64,000 nucleotides of DNA from Hyparrhenia diplandra (lineage: Eukaryota; Streptophyta; Magnoliopsida; Poales; Poaceae), in contig JADLZK010010454.1 in NCBI GenBank assembly GCA_015847255.1, positions 248,001-312,000 of the forward strand, read 5' to 3'. The position numbers and the translations under genes were made by a program. Position 1 is the first letter of the stretch. Every line of letters starts with the position of its first letter. This document shows, piece by piece, positions 45,001 to 55,755 of this stretch. The notes beneath the pieces are model-generated. The model saw nothing but the letters and a program-made list of their open reading frames with translations. It was not told the DNA's origin and ran no database searches.

Positions 45001-48000
45001 TCACTATTACATTAAATTTTTACAAGGCGTTTCCATTTTATTTACCGTGATGGTTATTAGAAAAACCGCCACGGTTAATGCTTCAATTAACCATGGCGGT
45101 TTTTATCGTTAACCGTGATTGTTATAAAAAACCGCCACGGTAAATCAATTAACCGCGGGCGGTTCGCCATGGTTAATTCGACCCATATAGAGTCCAAAAG
45201 GCCCATCCGAGCCCAAAGAACTTACCAAAGTATATAAGACGGTGGTGAAACCCTAGACCTCCTCTCTCACTCAACCTCACCCTCTCCTCACTATCTCGGG
45301 CGCCGTACCCTTCTCTCCCAATCTCATGCGCGGGGCGCACTTGTGTTTGTCTCCCTCCCCGGCGCTCCATGTCCTCCCCTAGCCTTCTCCCCTCTCCAAC
45401 CAAGACCAAGTCGGGCAGCGCAGGCGCGCGGGTCATTTCCTTCCAATGTGGCGGCCTCCTCCATCCCTCTCGGCGGCGTGGGCGGCGCAAGCATGCGGGG
45501 CGGTGGCGCGGATCCACCTCGACCTCGAGCTCTCGTCGGGGCCCGGCTCCCGCCATCTCCACTCATGACGCAGCCGGATGTGGGCGGTGCGGCCCCGTCC
45601 CTCACTCACCTCCACAACGGCGCGGGTGCAGGCGGTGACGCCCTCCCCAACCATGCGGCGTGGCGTGGCGCTGAAAGGTCCTAAAATGGGGGGGTGAATA
45701 GTCTATAAAAATTTCTTCAACAATAGTAGAGCAAGGTGGTTAGATAACAAGACGGTGTAGAAAATTATGTGGAGCTTCTCGCTAACTCGTGCAAGCCACC
45801 TACACAAGTAGTTCTAGGTACACTTATGATCTCTAGGGTGCACACAATCTAAGTCATGTAGATTACTCCTAGGTGAATGCACTACACAACTAGAGAGCTA
45901 GAACTAAAACTACACAAGCTACTCAAGATGTATACAAAGTAAATACAAGAGTAAGGGGGGATCTTTTATACCGCCGGTGTAGAGTAGAGGAGTGAACCAA
46001 TTAATCACAATATCAATCAATCACAATAAGAATAAGATGACCAAGAGATTGACACTATGATTTTTATCGAGGTTCGCTTGCTTGCTGGCAAACTACTCCT
46101 TGTTGTAGCGATGCACTCATTTGGAGGTTCACGCGCTAATCGGCGTTACAAAGCCGAACCCGTAGCCGTGTGCCGCACAACCAACACAAGATGATGATCC
46201 ACAAGCTATGAGCAATCCACTAGAGTAGTCAATTGCGATCTCCCGCGGGGAAGGCTCAAGAACCCCTCATAAATCCTCCGGTGTGGCCTCGAACAATCAC
46301 AATCGAGCTCAACACCACCACCAACTCCAAGCCACTAGGGAACCGAGCAAATGCCTAAGAGAAACAAGAATCCCGCAGCTCCTCCGAAGAACAAGTCCCT
46401 CTAGATGCAATGAACAAGCAAATGCACTTGAATCTCACTCAATCTCACCAAGATTCAAAGTTAGATAAGAGAGATGAGTGGAGGGGAGTATTCTCAGCTC
46501 AAGAGGATGTTAGAGTGATCGAATGTGCAAGAGAGAGAGCTAGCAACTAGCCACACCACTATTTATAATCCCCACTCAAAGATAGAGCCGTTGGAGGGCA
46601 AAACCATTTTCTACGTGTGCGCCAGACGCGCCAAACACGTGCAAACGCCAAGACACGCACGGCAATTGACCGTTGGCGTCCGGCGCAAAGATCATCGGGC
46701 GTCCGTGCACCGCCCCGGGGCCGCAGGCAGCTCTGGACCACACCGGGCGCTGCGGGCCGACGCCATCATCGCCGCGCCCGGCGCCGCCTCTCGTGCCACG
46801 CCCGCCGCCCGAATGAATGCGCGCCGGATGTTGGGGTCTCAAACTCGGGCGCCCGATGCGATCACACCTGGGGCGCCCGGCCGCGCCATTTCAAGCGAAA
46901 TTTTGTCGTGTGTCGTTGCCTTCTCTCGATCCAAGTTTTGCCACTTGCCACATGTTTCCAACATGTCAAAGATGAACATCTCCATAGCACGTGTGTTAGC
47001 ATTTTGAAAACCATTTTCGAAGGGCGGTTAGTGCACTAGATTCTAATGCGTATGCAAGTCAACATGAATCTAGAGGCACTTCTAATGCGGATTCGCCGTG
47101 GATTCCCCTCTTGATAGTCGGCTATCTATCCAACATGTGATTGCACTCTCTATAGTGTCTTGATCACCAAAAGTAAAACCCTATCAAGTATACCTTTGCC
47201 TTGATCTCCGGTCTTTGCCTTTCCACCAAGTGAGCTTGATGATCCATCATGTCCATCACCATAGTCCATGTCCATGATCATGTAGCCCCACACCATCCAT
47301 GCTATCCTATCTCATAAGCACACTTAGAGTAGAGGATTAGCATAACAGGTTGCATCAATTTCTAAAACCAAACATGAGATTTCACGTGCGGCGTGGATCT
47401 GCGCCACCACCTTTGGATCCGCCGCCTCAACCCTCGATCTGGCGCCCCCACCCTCGATCCGGTGCCCCCGAGTTCAGATCCGACACGGAGCTCATGGATC
47501 CCGGCGACGGCGGCGGTTCCGGTACCGCGGCCCCAGATCCGACAAAGGCGGCCCAGTTTCGGGCCCGTTAGGGTTTCAGTTCGATTTTTTTATTTTTTGA
47601 TTAACCGTGGCGAGCAGTTCAAAAAAACCGCCATGGAAAATTATAAAAACCGCCACCAAAAATATTTAATGTAGTAGTGTGTCTTCAGATCGCATTATTA
47701 TTGTAGGTGCGAAGTGTCCTACAAATGACCTTGAATTTTGCATGTCCATCAGTGAATTATTATGAGTTGAAGTGTGTTCTAGTAAATGTCATCTACATGC
47801 GTGATGTCCAGAAGCCAATTCTATTTACCCTTTTATTAGTTACTTTTGACTTGAAAATTAAAGCTACATAAAGAAAATTTTTGATAGATGATGTTTCTTG
47901 ATATCTCTTTGTGTGTTATAGGTTCTTCATTGTCATCGATGACATATGGGATATTTATGCGTGGGAAACAATCCAGTGTGCTTTGATGGAGAATGAATGT

Positions 48001-50022
48001 GGAAGTAGAATAATCATAACAACTCGTATTCTTGATGTTGCAAGGAAAGTTGGATGTGTTTATAAACTGGAAACTCTTTCTACCCCTGACTCAACAAAGT
48101 TATTCTACCGAAGAATTTTTGGCAGTGAAGACAAATGTCCTCCAGATAATTTAGTTGAAGTGGCTGGTAAAATCTTAAAGAAATGCGGTGGTGTACCATT
48201 AGCTATCATCACGATGGCAAGTATGTTAGCCAATAAAACTGGAAATGAAATATATATCCATAGCTATTGGTCAAATGTGTACCAATCCATGGGTTCTGGT
48301 CTTGATGGCAGCAATGATGATGTGAAGGATATGAGAAGGATACTATCAGTTAGTTATGATGACCTACCTTTACATCTGAAGACTTGCTTGCTATATCTAA
48401 GTTTGTTTCAGAGGACTACGAGATCAAAATAGGAGGTCTGATATGGAAATGGATTGGTGAAGGTTTTGTCCATGAAGAACGGGGGAAGACCTTATATGAA
48501 GTAGGTGAGGATTATGTCCAAGAGTTAGTTAACAGAAGTATGATACGACCTGTGGTTATTGGCCGTGATGGCAAGACCGTTTCTTGTCGGATACATGATA
48601 TGATCCTTGATCTTATCAGTTTCTTGTCAAATGATGAGCAGTTTTTAACAAAAGTAGGTGGACAGCAGCCCATATCTCTTCCTAAAAAGATCCGCCGGTT
48701 ATCTCTTCAAATTAGTCAGAAAGAGGAAATCAAGCAGCTCGCTGCAGGAACGAGCTTCTCCCATGTAAGGTCACTTACTGTGTTCAAAGATGCTTTTCAG
48801 TTGATGCCAAACCTTTTTGAGCTTTCTGGTCATACGTGTATTGGATTTAAGTTACTGTGTGGGAGTGGAGAATCATCACTTCAAAAATATTTGCAATATG
48901 TTTCACCTGAGATATTTGAATATCAATGGAAAGTCTATCACTGAGATCCCAACGGAGATTCAAAATCTACAATTTTTGCAAGTACTACACATAAGTAATG
49001 CTGCAGATATAATGACTATGCCTTCAACTTTTATTCACCTGCGACAGCTATTGCAGCTTTGTTGCTACAGAGTAAGACTGCCAGATGGATTTGGAAGACT
49101 AATCTCTCTACTTGAAGCCAACATAACTATCAAGTCACCAAGCATGCTGCATGATCTGGGGTGTCTGACCGAACTGAGGACCTTGGTCATCAACATTACT
49201 GGTTGGGATGAGAGCTATGAGGAACCTTTCATCCAATGTCTATCTAACCTTGTCAACCTCAAATCCATTAAAGTAACAGGTGTGGAGAGGAGCAATCTAT
49301 ATACAGAACGTGACAACTTATATCCTGGTCCTCGAATACTTTGCTCCATATATTTGGAGGAAGGCAATGTCATCACTGCAGTGCCAAAATGGATGTCGTC
49401 GCTCTGCTTCCTGTCCACCCTAGATATCAGATTATTAACTCTAGGAGAGCAGGATATTCAAGTCCTCGGGAGTATACCATCTCTCAGTGATCTCAAAGTA
49501 TATGTGAATGGAACCACACAAGACAGAGATGAAAGGTTAGTCATTGGCAAGTGTTATCCATTCCAGTGTCTAACAAAGATGGGCATAGATTCTTCATCCA
49601 TGGAGGTGGCGTTTGCACCGGAGGTATGCAAAACCTCAAAGAACTTCGTTTAAGGTTTGGGGTGGAAGATGTACTGGATAAGTTTGGTGATTGTAACCTG
49701 GGTCTGGAGCACCTCTTGTCACTTGAGCATGTCTCTATAATCCTGGTGGATCCTACAGACAAGGTGACGGCCGTGGAAGATGAAATTCGGAAAGCCCTGG
49801 CCATGAACCCTGGCGAGCCCACATTAACAATATGGCATACCTTGGTACAGTACAGATACCACTTGATTAGTTGCTTTCTTCTTTCGTCTTTGCCTTGCAT
49901 AAAAACATAAGGGTCAAACATAACGCTTCTTTTTTTTCTTTTATATATAGAGCCTCATCATGAGAGCGCTTAAACTACAGCAAGCAGCAATTAATTTCAT
50001 CGATGGGGTGAAAAACAAGTGA
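39060..50022 (+). CDS. CC-NB-LRR disease-resistance protein (Rx N-terminal type), TE-expanded intron
   Basis: Exons are 39060-39470, 40183-40598, 47922-49844 and 49951-50022, all GT-AG with matching phases; about 940 residues. Domain order: Rx_N coiled coil (exon 1, MADIVTGAMDSLLSKLAN, with DDIKFLEDELRSMQA); NB-ARC with P-loop GLEG-GKTTL (40371-40400), kinase-2 FFIVIDDIWD (47923), RNBS-B GSRIIITTR, GLPL as CGGVPLAI, RNBS-D LKTCLLYLSLF, and an MHD motif reading IHD (about 48592); then LRRs from about 48780 to the end. Such receptors act in cytosolic immunity by ADP/ATP switching. Five frame breaks each lie in a homopolymer (A 39336-39339, T 40381-40382, C 48409, T 48814-48818, G 49620-49621). 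Intron 2 (40599-47921) splits NB-ARC before kinase 2 and holds nested transposons. The alternatives are a functional gene with sequencing errors or a recent pseudogene; I lean to the first. Confidence 0.87.
39537..39787. mobile_element. Stowaway MITE in NLR intron 1
   Basis: 251 bp flanked by TA (39535-39536, 39788-39789). TIRs begin ctccctccatattgaaaagg and are nearly perfect over about 28 bp. It lies wholly inside intron 1 (39471-40182). Confidence 0.95.
40644..41154. other. Dispersed-repeat-like sequence in NLR intron 2
   Basis: Starts with a T run and agattacaaagtataacg, then caggcgctcaacacgc, cacccctatgaac and a second cccctatgagcacc, wording I recall as a widespread grass retroposon-like repeat. 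From 40850 the sequence is AT-rich without features. Class not determined. Confidence 0.4.
41160..41843 (-). repeat. 3' LTR of the intronic LTR element
   Basis: 684 bp, plus-strand start tgtcacaaac and end cacatgaca. Confidence 0.9.
43793..44437 (-). repeat. 5' LTR of the intronic LTR element
   Basis: Aligns with the left LTR; the inner boundary is blurred by substitutions (gccacaagcgctagattg against tcacaaaccggttagattg). Confidence 0.85.
44443..44998. other. AT-rich sequence between two intronic elements
   Basis: Continuation of the pre-insertion sequence that ends at 41159. It has recurring phrases (tttcaaatgacct, agagggccaaat, atttcggaaattcg) suggestive of an old repeat, but nothing could be assigned. 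Confidence 0.45.
45002..47679. mobile_element. CACTA-type (non-autonomous) DNA transposon in NLR intron 2
   Basis: Ends are cactattacattaaat and the complement of atttaatgtagtagtg, flanked by the 3-bp duplication TGT (44999-45001, 47680-47682). Subterminal regions contain inverted copies of accgcca and ccgccacggtta. No transposase is encoded. GC-rich open segments just inside both ends (45290-45670 and 47390-47575) look like captured host sequence. The element is itself interrupted by the LTR-like sequence at 45672-47384. Confidence 0.85.
45672..47384. mobile_element. Probable solo LTR nested in the CACTA element
   Basis: Begins tgaaaggtcctaaaatggg, the start of a common grass LTR type, and runs for about 1.7 kb with typical LTR vocabulary and no coding capacity. 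The right edge (tttca at 47380-47384) is less certain. GC-rich host-like sequence with gcggcgtgg is present on both sides. No internal region or second LTR is present. Confidence 0.55.
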
Positions 50023-52480
50023 AGCAACACCGCGCCTCCACCTGAATTGACTAGTCCCATTGCCGAGGCTCCGCTCTTTTGAAAGCAAGGCTTTGGTATA
50101 GACTGGTGAGTTGTGACGCGTAGTGTATGTGAGAACACCATGGGTGTGTTTGGTTCGTTTCCCAGTCGAGCCTGTCCCCCCGCTGAGCCAACTCTCGGTT
50201 GTTTGGTTGCCTGTAGTATGTTAGCCTGGTTAGCATTAGAGTGTATTCACTAATATATATACATCCAAGGACTGTGTGCTGCTTAGCTGATATAGACTAT
50301 GCAAAATCATGCATGTATATATAGATATCCGGAGATTAGCCTTTCTTCACTTCTGTTATGTAGCTAATAGATATTGCAGCTCCTATTTAAGATAAAGTTA
50401 AATGCCTGAATCAAAAGAGAATAATTATAAAACAGTGGCCAATTTATAGAGTCCGGCCCTTTCTGATATTTATAGGTTAAATGTTTACCATATTCTGTTG
50501 AATCGATAGAAGTCTGAATCTCTAATTGAAAAGCATAGATAACTCCTTATGGCATTATGATGTTTTGATAATAATTAACCAAAGTTACATGAACATGTCC
50601 CTAACATTGTTATGTTGGTAGCATACTCACCAATTTTGAGATGAGCCATATTGTTTTCTTACTTAGAATACTTATACCACAAATTTGTTTGACTTGTTCC
50701 ATAGAGCAAATCATATTTTCTCTTGCACGTTGAGTAGTTCTTTCGTGCTACTTTGTAGTACAATATATAGTAGTCTCTACCTTTCAATTCTAAGTTCACC
50801 GAGAAGCAGCAGCTGAGCTGCATATCTTTGTAATAAGAAAAATTAATATATGAACTTTAGTGATATATCTTATGATTTAAGAAAATAGATAACCCTATTG
50901 GATAAAATAGACTGCTAGATGTACACGTTGTAACACATCTTGACTTGTAACACAAGCGCTCTAGCTATAGTACATATTAGGCAGATAGGCGCGCTTCGCC
51001 GCACCCGTATTTGGCTGCACAGTTATATAGTTGTTTGTGCTTTGTGAAATCTGGAGTGATACTCTTACATCTCTACGGCAAGGTAAACAATAGTGACAGG
51101 ATAGTATTCATTAATTTCCATATGTACAGCAGAGTGAAGCACTAGTCTAGAGAGACTCAAATATACATTAGTTATTCACTAGTTCACCAACCCGTGCTCT
51201 CGCGCGGGTTAGAATCTTATGAGACTCAACTAATTAGAATTTATTATATCAATGATCTTTTTTCTCTTTACTTTCTAATTCTAAAATAATAACTATAATA
51301 TCTATATTGATTCAATTGTGATAACTTATCAAATATTGATTCATATGTTTTTCCATCCATATCCATATACTATTCTGCTTTGCACCTCTATAAATATACA
51401 TTTAGTTGAAACATTTGCTTAAGCTATGATAGTTTTAGTTGCAGTTTATATTTTGACATCATAACCTATATTTTCATTCCTTTACCCAAATTTTAAGCTT
51501 ATTAATTCCTCATATCAATAGCTATGATTTATAATGGTGATTACAATCTACTCATTTGATGGCAAAATGTTTTAGATTTTTTTGTAAGAACTTTAGGATC
51601 GATTTGTTTTATTTCTACCAGTTTTCGTGGCTAATAATTTCTACTATTAATGTTATTAGCACCCTATGTGTTTAGTTGAAACATAAAAAACTTAAAGAAC
51701 ATAAACTTTTATTTCATCCTTTATGTGATATCAAGAAAATCTATACTTTAACCTTGAGATTTGATCTATTTCTTGTAATATTTTTTTACATATATTTTTT
51801 ATCTAATGATTTTTTGACATGTAATACTTTAACCTTGAGATTTTGTATCATTTATTCAAAATTTTCATGTTTTCTTGATGAAAAATAATATTCTCGGTGG
51901 TAGGCCACCCTCTTAGTTTTGACAACATCACAAATAGTTGTTTCAGCATATTAGTAAGTATAATGCCCGTGCTAACGCATTACGGTTTTGCTTTTAGAAA
52001 CTGTTAGTTTAAATCAGATATAAGAAAGTATTGTACCATTTTCTCGTCGGATAAACCATCTAAGTTACCGCATTGATACTTTCTCGTGTATTTGGTAAAA
52101 CATTAACATGTAAATTATATTGTAGCTAACTTCTTAATCAAAATTAGATATCTTCAGGGGAGCTTGTCACAACATTCTTTTTCGATTTTTCGTCAAGATG
52201 TCACCCACGAATTCCCTCCTTAGTGTAGTTGGTTCTGTGTACATGGCGGATAGCAATAATAGATAACTAATTAGTTTATCCCAAGTTTATTGAAACATAG
52301 CTATACTATACAGACTTACATTATTGATCGGTGGTATTTTTTCTCGATCCCATGACTTCATGAAATTGTACACAAGAAAGCCTCCCAATTTCCTAGAGAA
52401 GATTAGTTGTTTATTTCATGTACATAGTTCAAATAAGCACTTTTTTTACATAAAACTTATCATATAACTTATTGCAAGTG
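50023..52480. other. AT-rich intergenic region downstream of the NLR
   Basis: The NLR 3' flank, then long AT-rich sequence. Short motifs acccgtgctctcgcgcgggt (about 51190) and gcccgtgctaacgcatta (about 51965) resemble headers found in grass repeats. No gene is supported. Confidence 0.5.
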
Positions 52481-52481
52481 A

Positions 52482-53420
52482 TTACCCGTCTTTATTATGT
52501 TGAACCTTTGTTACCCATGTTGGGAAATCTCCATCCCAATCCCAAATATTGTTCTTCAAATGAGGACTTGTCAGCCATGGCAAGAGCAAACTTTTAGCAA
52601 TATTGTGGAATGTAGCTTTATGTAAATCTCTTTGCTCAAACAGCTTGTAATATACGGTTTGGGTTTGCAAGTTCAATATAATTAGAGTGTATAGGCTGTC
52701 TCGATAGTATGGTAGTATAATCTATAAGCAAAACATAGACCGTGAGTGGTAAATAACTTATACCAAGACTTTTAAGTATTACGAGAAAACATAACTACGT
52801 TGCTACAATCTTTGATGTTGTATGGAACATTAGTTAAAAGCTGAAGCGGTGTCTTCTGGCGCCATTGACTTCTTTGATTCAAGCAAAAAGGCAATCTAGG
52901 TCCTCCTTGCATCCCCAAGCATCGTTGATACTAACCAGTTTGTGGTCCATGTCTTTTCCTCTCATGTATCCAATGACCTCATGATCTTCCTCGTCGGCTC
53001 ATAATCTATAGAGATATCATTTTGTCATTATTAGAAATATGCTATTAATAAAAGAGATTTAAAATAAAGTCCATGCAGTTTCAACTGATGATGGCTCACC
53101 TTGAGGCTTATTATATTGAGGTAACACCGTTAATACATCGTCTGCAGCTCGCATCGTATGTTCATCCTTTTGTAGTTTTGGTGTTTGCACGTCATCTTCA
53201 TCGACATTTACTTTTCCTGATTCCGTAGTAATGGTCTACAAAATCAACATATAATATCGGTTTAAATATCCGATTCATACATTTTGTATGCAACGGTCCA
53301 CGCCAGCGGACAAAATATGAAAGGAGATTTGTGTTGCTTGAGAGTTTGTTGTGTACATCATCGTCATGAGCACGCTTCCTCTTCTTGACTTCGCTACTAT
53401 CTTCATGGAATGCATAGTAT
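52482..53420 (-). other. Faint exon-like pieces of an unidentified gene
   Basis: On the minus strand, 53420-53300 encodes a Lys/Arg-rich peptide (SEVKKRKRAHDDDVHNKL) that resembles a nuclear localisation signal. 53235-53100 is an open 136-bp exon with a good acceptor (TTTTGTAG) and donor (GTGAGC). A 70-bp piece at about 53008-52939 has acceptor CTATAG and donor GTTAGT, and 52676-52482 is open with FHNIAKSLLLPWL and WDGDFPTWVTKV. The frame does not run through all pieces. I do not recognise the protein; it may be a decayed gene or transposon gene. Confidence 0.3.
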
Positions 53421-53499
53421 AAGAAAAAAATTTCATTAATTTAGAATTGCTTGTAAACTTATCCGAACATTCGGCTACCATTCGAAAAAAAAAAAATGG

Positions 53500-54842
53500 G
53501 ATCAAGCCATGTGCCGGAGCTAAAAGAAGGTCGGCCGAACAAGTGCCGGGATGCATTAGGATAAACGCATCGCGAGGCGAACACACGCATGCGATAGCAT
53601 TAACAAGTACCGGGATTGTGGAATACGGATATTCCGGCTATCATTAACGAGGCCAAATTCGAAACAAAAGCCCATCGGAGGATAGGCCCAATCCACGAGC
53701 GAGCAATCAAGACAGGCCCCGCTTTCGCCTCGGTCGAACTCGAGCTCGACCCATGGGCGTCTCTCCGCCTCGAGCGAGCTCTCTAGGCACGAGCTCGAGC
53801 TCGGCCTATCGACCATTCTCCGTCTCGAGCGAACTCTCACGGCGCGAGCTCTCCAACACCCGAACAACCCCGAGCTTGAGCTCGATCGGCCGAAAGCTCT
53901 ACTCCGTCTCGAACGAGCTCTCGGGCTATGGTTCTCATCCAACAAGGGGCTCAAGGCCACGATGTTGACCCGATAAAGCCGCGGCTACTTTGTCGGGCAC
54001 CGCGCAGCCTAAGGCAAGATATTGCCGGAGAACAAGATCCCCGAGGCACGCGCGGTATGGCCTGCCAGGTCACGCCATGCCGCGTCGAACACAACAGACA
54101 ACCGCTACAAGACAAGGGCGACCTAGACGACGACAGCCGAGCTCTCTGCCGAGCTCTCCCCATCACACATTCTCTGCGACGCGAGGTACATGCATTTATG
54201 GCGGACGGCGCCGCCCAAGAATCGGCCACGAACGAGTGGCGCATGCCTCACGGTCGATAAGGCGCATAGTCGACGGCGGCGGCGCAACGAGCTCAATGTT
54301 TCCTCCACAACCGACCACCGAGCTCGAGCTCGGCGACCCGGCGTATGGGACATCGGGATATGGAGCCGCCCCTACGAAACTCTACCGCGACCGATGAGCG
54401 GACTACCGTGTAGGGCGGCGGCAGCGCAAGACGCCGGGCGGTCGGCGTGCCCCGCAAACCGGCGCCATTTTCCTTCTACTCCTCCACTTTTGTATTCCTT
54501 CTCCCTCAAGTCCTTCTCTCGGCGAACTCTTATACCCCTCCTTGCGACTATAAAAGGGGCGTTAGCCACCGAGAGGAGGCAGGTTCTCCCGGCTTTCAAG
54601 CATTCCGGCCTCCAACACACTCATTCGCACACACTCACGAGACTTGGGAGCTCATCTCCCTCTCTCGATCGCTTGTACTTGCCAGTGCGAGTCATTGAGC
54701 TCGGATAGTACACACACCTTTGGACTAGGGTGCGCGATCTTGCCCGAACCAAAGATATAAATCTCGTGTCATTGTCCCTTGAGTTAGGCCATCATTGCAC
54801 ACATTAGCCGTCGATTCTTTGTGACCGTGGTATACGACCCAT
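53500..54842 (+). repeat. LTR of a Tat-like Ty3 element (left edge approximate)
   Basis: Plus-strand LTR with a TATA box (gactataaaagggg at about 54547), the downstream phrase aaatctcgtgtcattgtccc, and an end at about gaccca just before the primer site. The GC-rich U3 contains at least three imperfect subrepeats with gctc/gagctc palindromes (53745-53930). The left boundary is not precisely determinable because the partner LTR is not in the window. Confidence 0.65.
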
Positions 54843-54849
54843 GGCGCGT

Positions 54850-54867
54850 TGGCGCGCCCGGTAGGGG
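54850..54867 (+). other. Primer-binding site of the Tat-like element
   Basis: tggcgcgcccggtagggg is the Tat-lineage type of primer site, here with one change from the usual cgcgccagg. It sits a few bases after the LTR and 27 bp before the gag ATG. Confidence 0.75.
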
Positions 54868-54893
54868 CAGCGCTAGTGTGACGACCACCGCCG

Positions 54894-55755
54894 ATGGCTC
54901 CCTTCACCACCTCTCCGGCGTTCGGCGCACCTATGCGCTTCAGGACCCTAGACTTCGCCGGCACCAGCTCCGAGGGCTCCCTCATCGGAGTCACCTTCCC
55001 TCGGTCTTTGGTGCTGGCGGCGACCTCGCCTAGTCCCGCGACGCCGCCGACTCCATGCTGATCCGCTCCGCCGGTATTCGACTTCGGGCGTCGAGCCCCA
55101 TCCCCGTGCGGCGGCCCCGCTTCTTAAATCGGCATTGCGGACACGCTTCCACATCCCGAGCCCCCGGAGCCGACCAGGAGCTCTTCCACGATGTCACCTT
55201 CTCCATTGCCAACGCCATCCTCGTAGCTTGCGTGACAGAGCCGCTCTCCGCCACCGGAAGTTCCTCGGCCACCTACACCCGAGATGTTCGCGCAGGGCAG
55301 CTCTTCCTTGCCGATGCCCCGAGCCGAAGTTTAGGATGTCCGCCTCGAGGCCGCCCAGCTCTCAGCCCGCAGGGTCGACCCCACTCGCAGTGCTACATAA
55401 AAGCCAGACCCTGGACGGCGCGGTGCACAAAGATGCGCAGCCGAGGACGAGTCCTCCCAAGACACCCCCACGCACTCTGGGACAAGGATGGACTGGTCAC
55501 TAACGGCAGACCGCCCAAGCGAGTCCATGAGCACCTCGAAGAGCTCGAGGAGTGTCGAGCGCAAGATCACGCAGAGCGTGATGCACCCCGAGGAGGCAGG
55601 AGGACGATACCGAAGCCCGAGCTCGAGGAAGAGAGGCACGCCGCATCGACGAGGCCGATGACCTCCCCGCCGATCTTTGGTGGGCAACCCATTGCTGCTA
55701 CCACCGCGCTCTGCCACGACCTCCCGAGCCCGAGGGACCCAGAGGCGGGGAGGGT
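54894..55755 (+). pseudogene. gag start of the Tat-like element, interrupted
   Basis: ATG at 54894 opens MAPFTTSPAFGAPMRFRTLD; further downstream the frame is broken by stops and shifts, though Ser/Pro-rich and charged segments continue to 55755. There the second LTR element is inserted. The rest of the element lies beyond the right edge or is lost. Confidence 0.6.

Noticed and set aside
45655..47397. 9-bp gcggcgtgg direct repeat as the target duplication of the solo LTR
   Set aside because: Length and distance from the LTR edges do not fit a 5-bp LTR target duplication; likely a coincidence in GC-rich sequence.
51180..51980. Possible Helitron defined by gc-rich hairpins
   Set aside because: Hairpin-like words are present but no 5' TC start, 3' CTRR end or Rep/helicase sequence could be matched to them.
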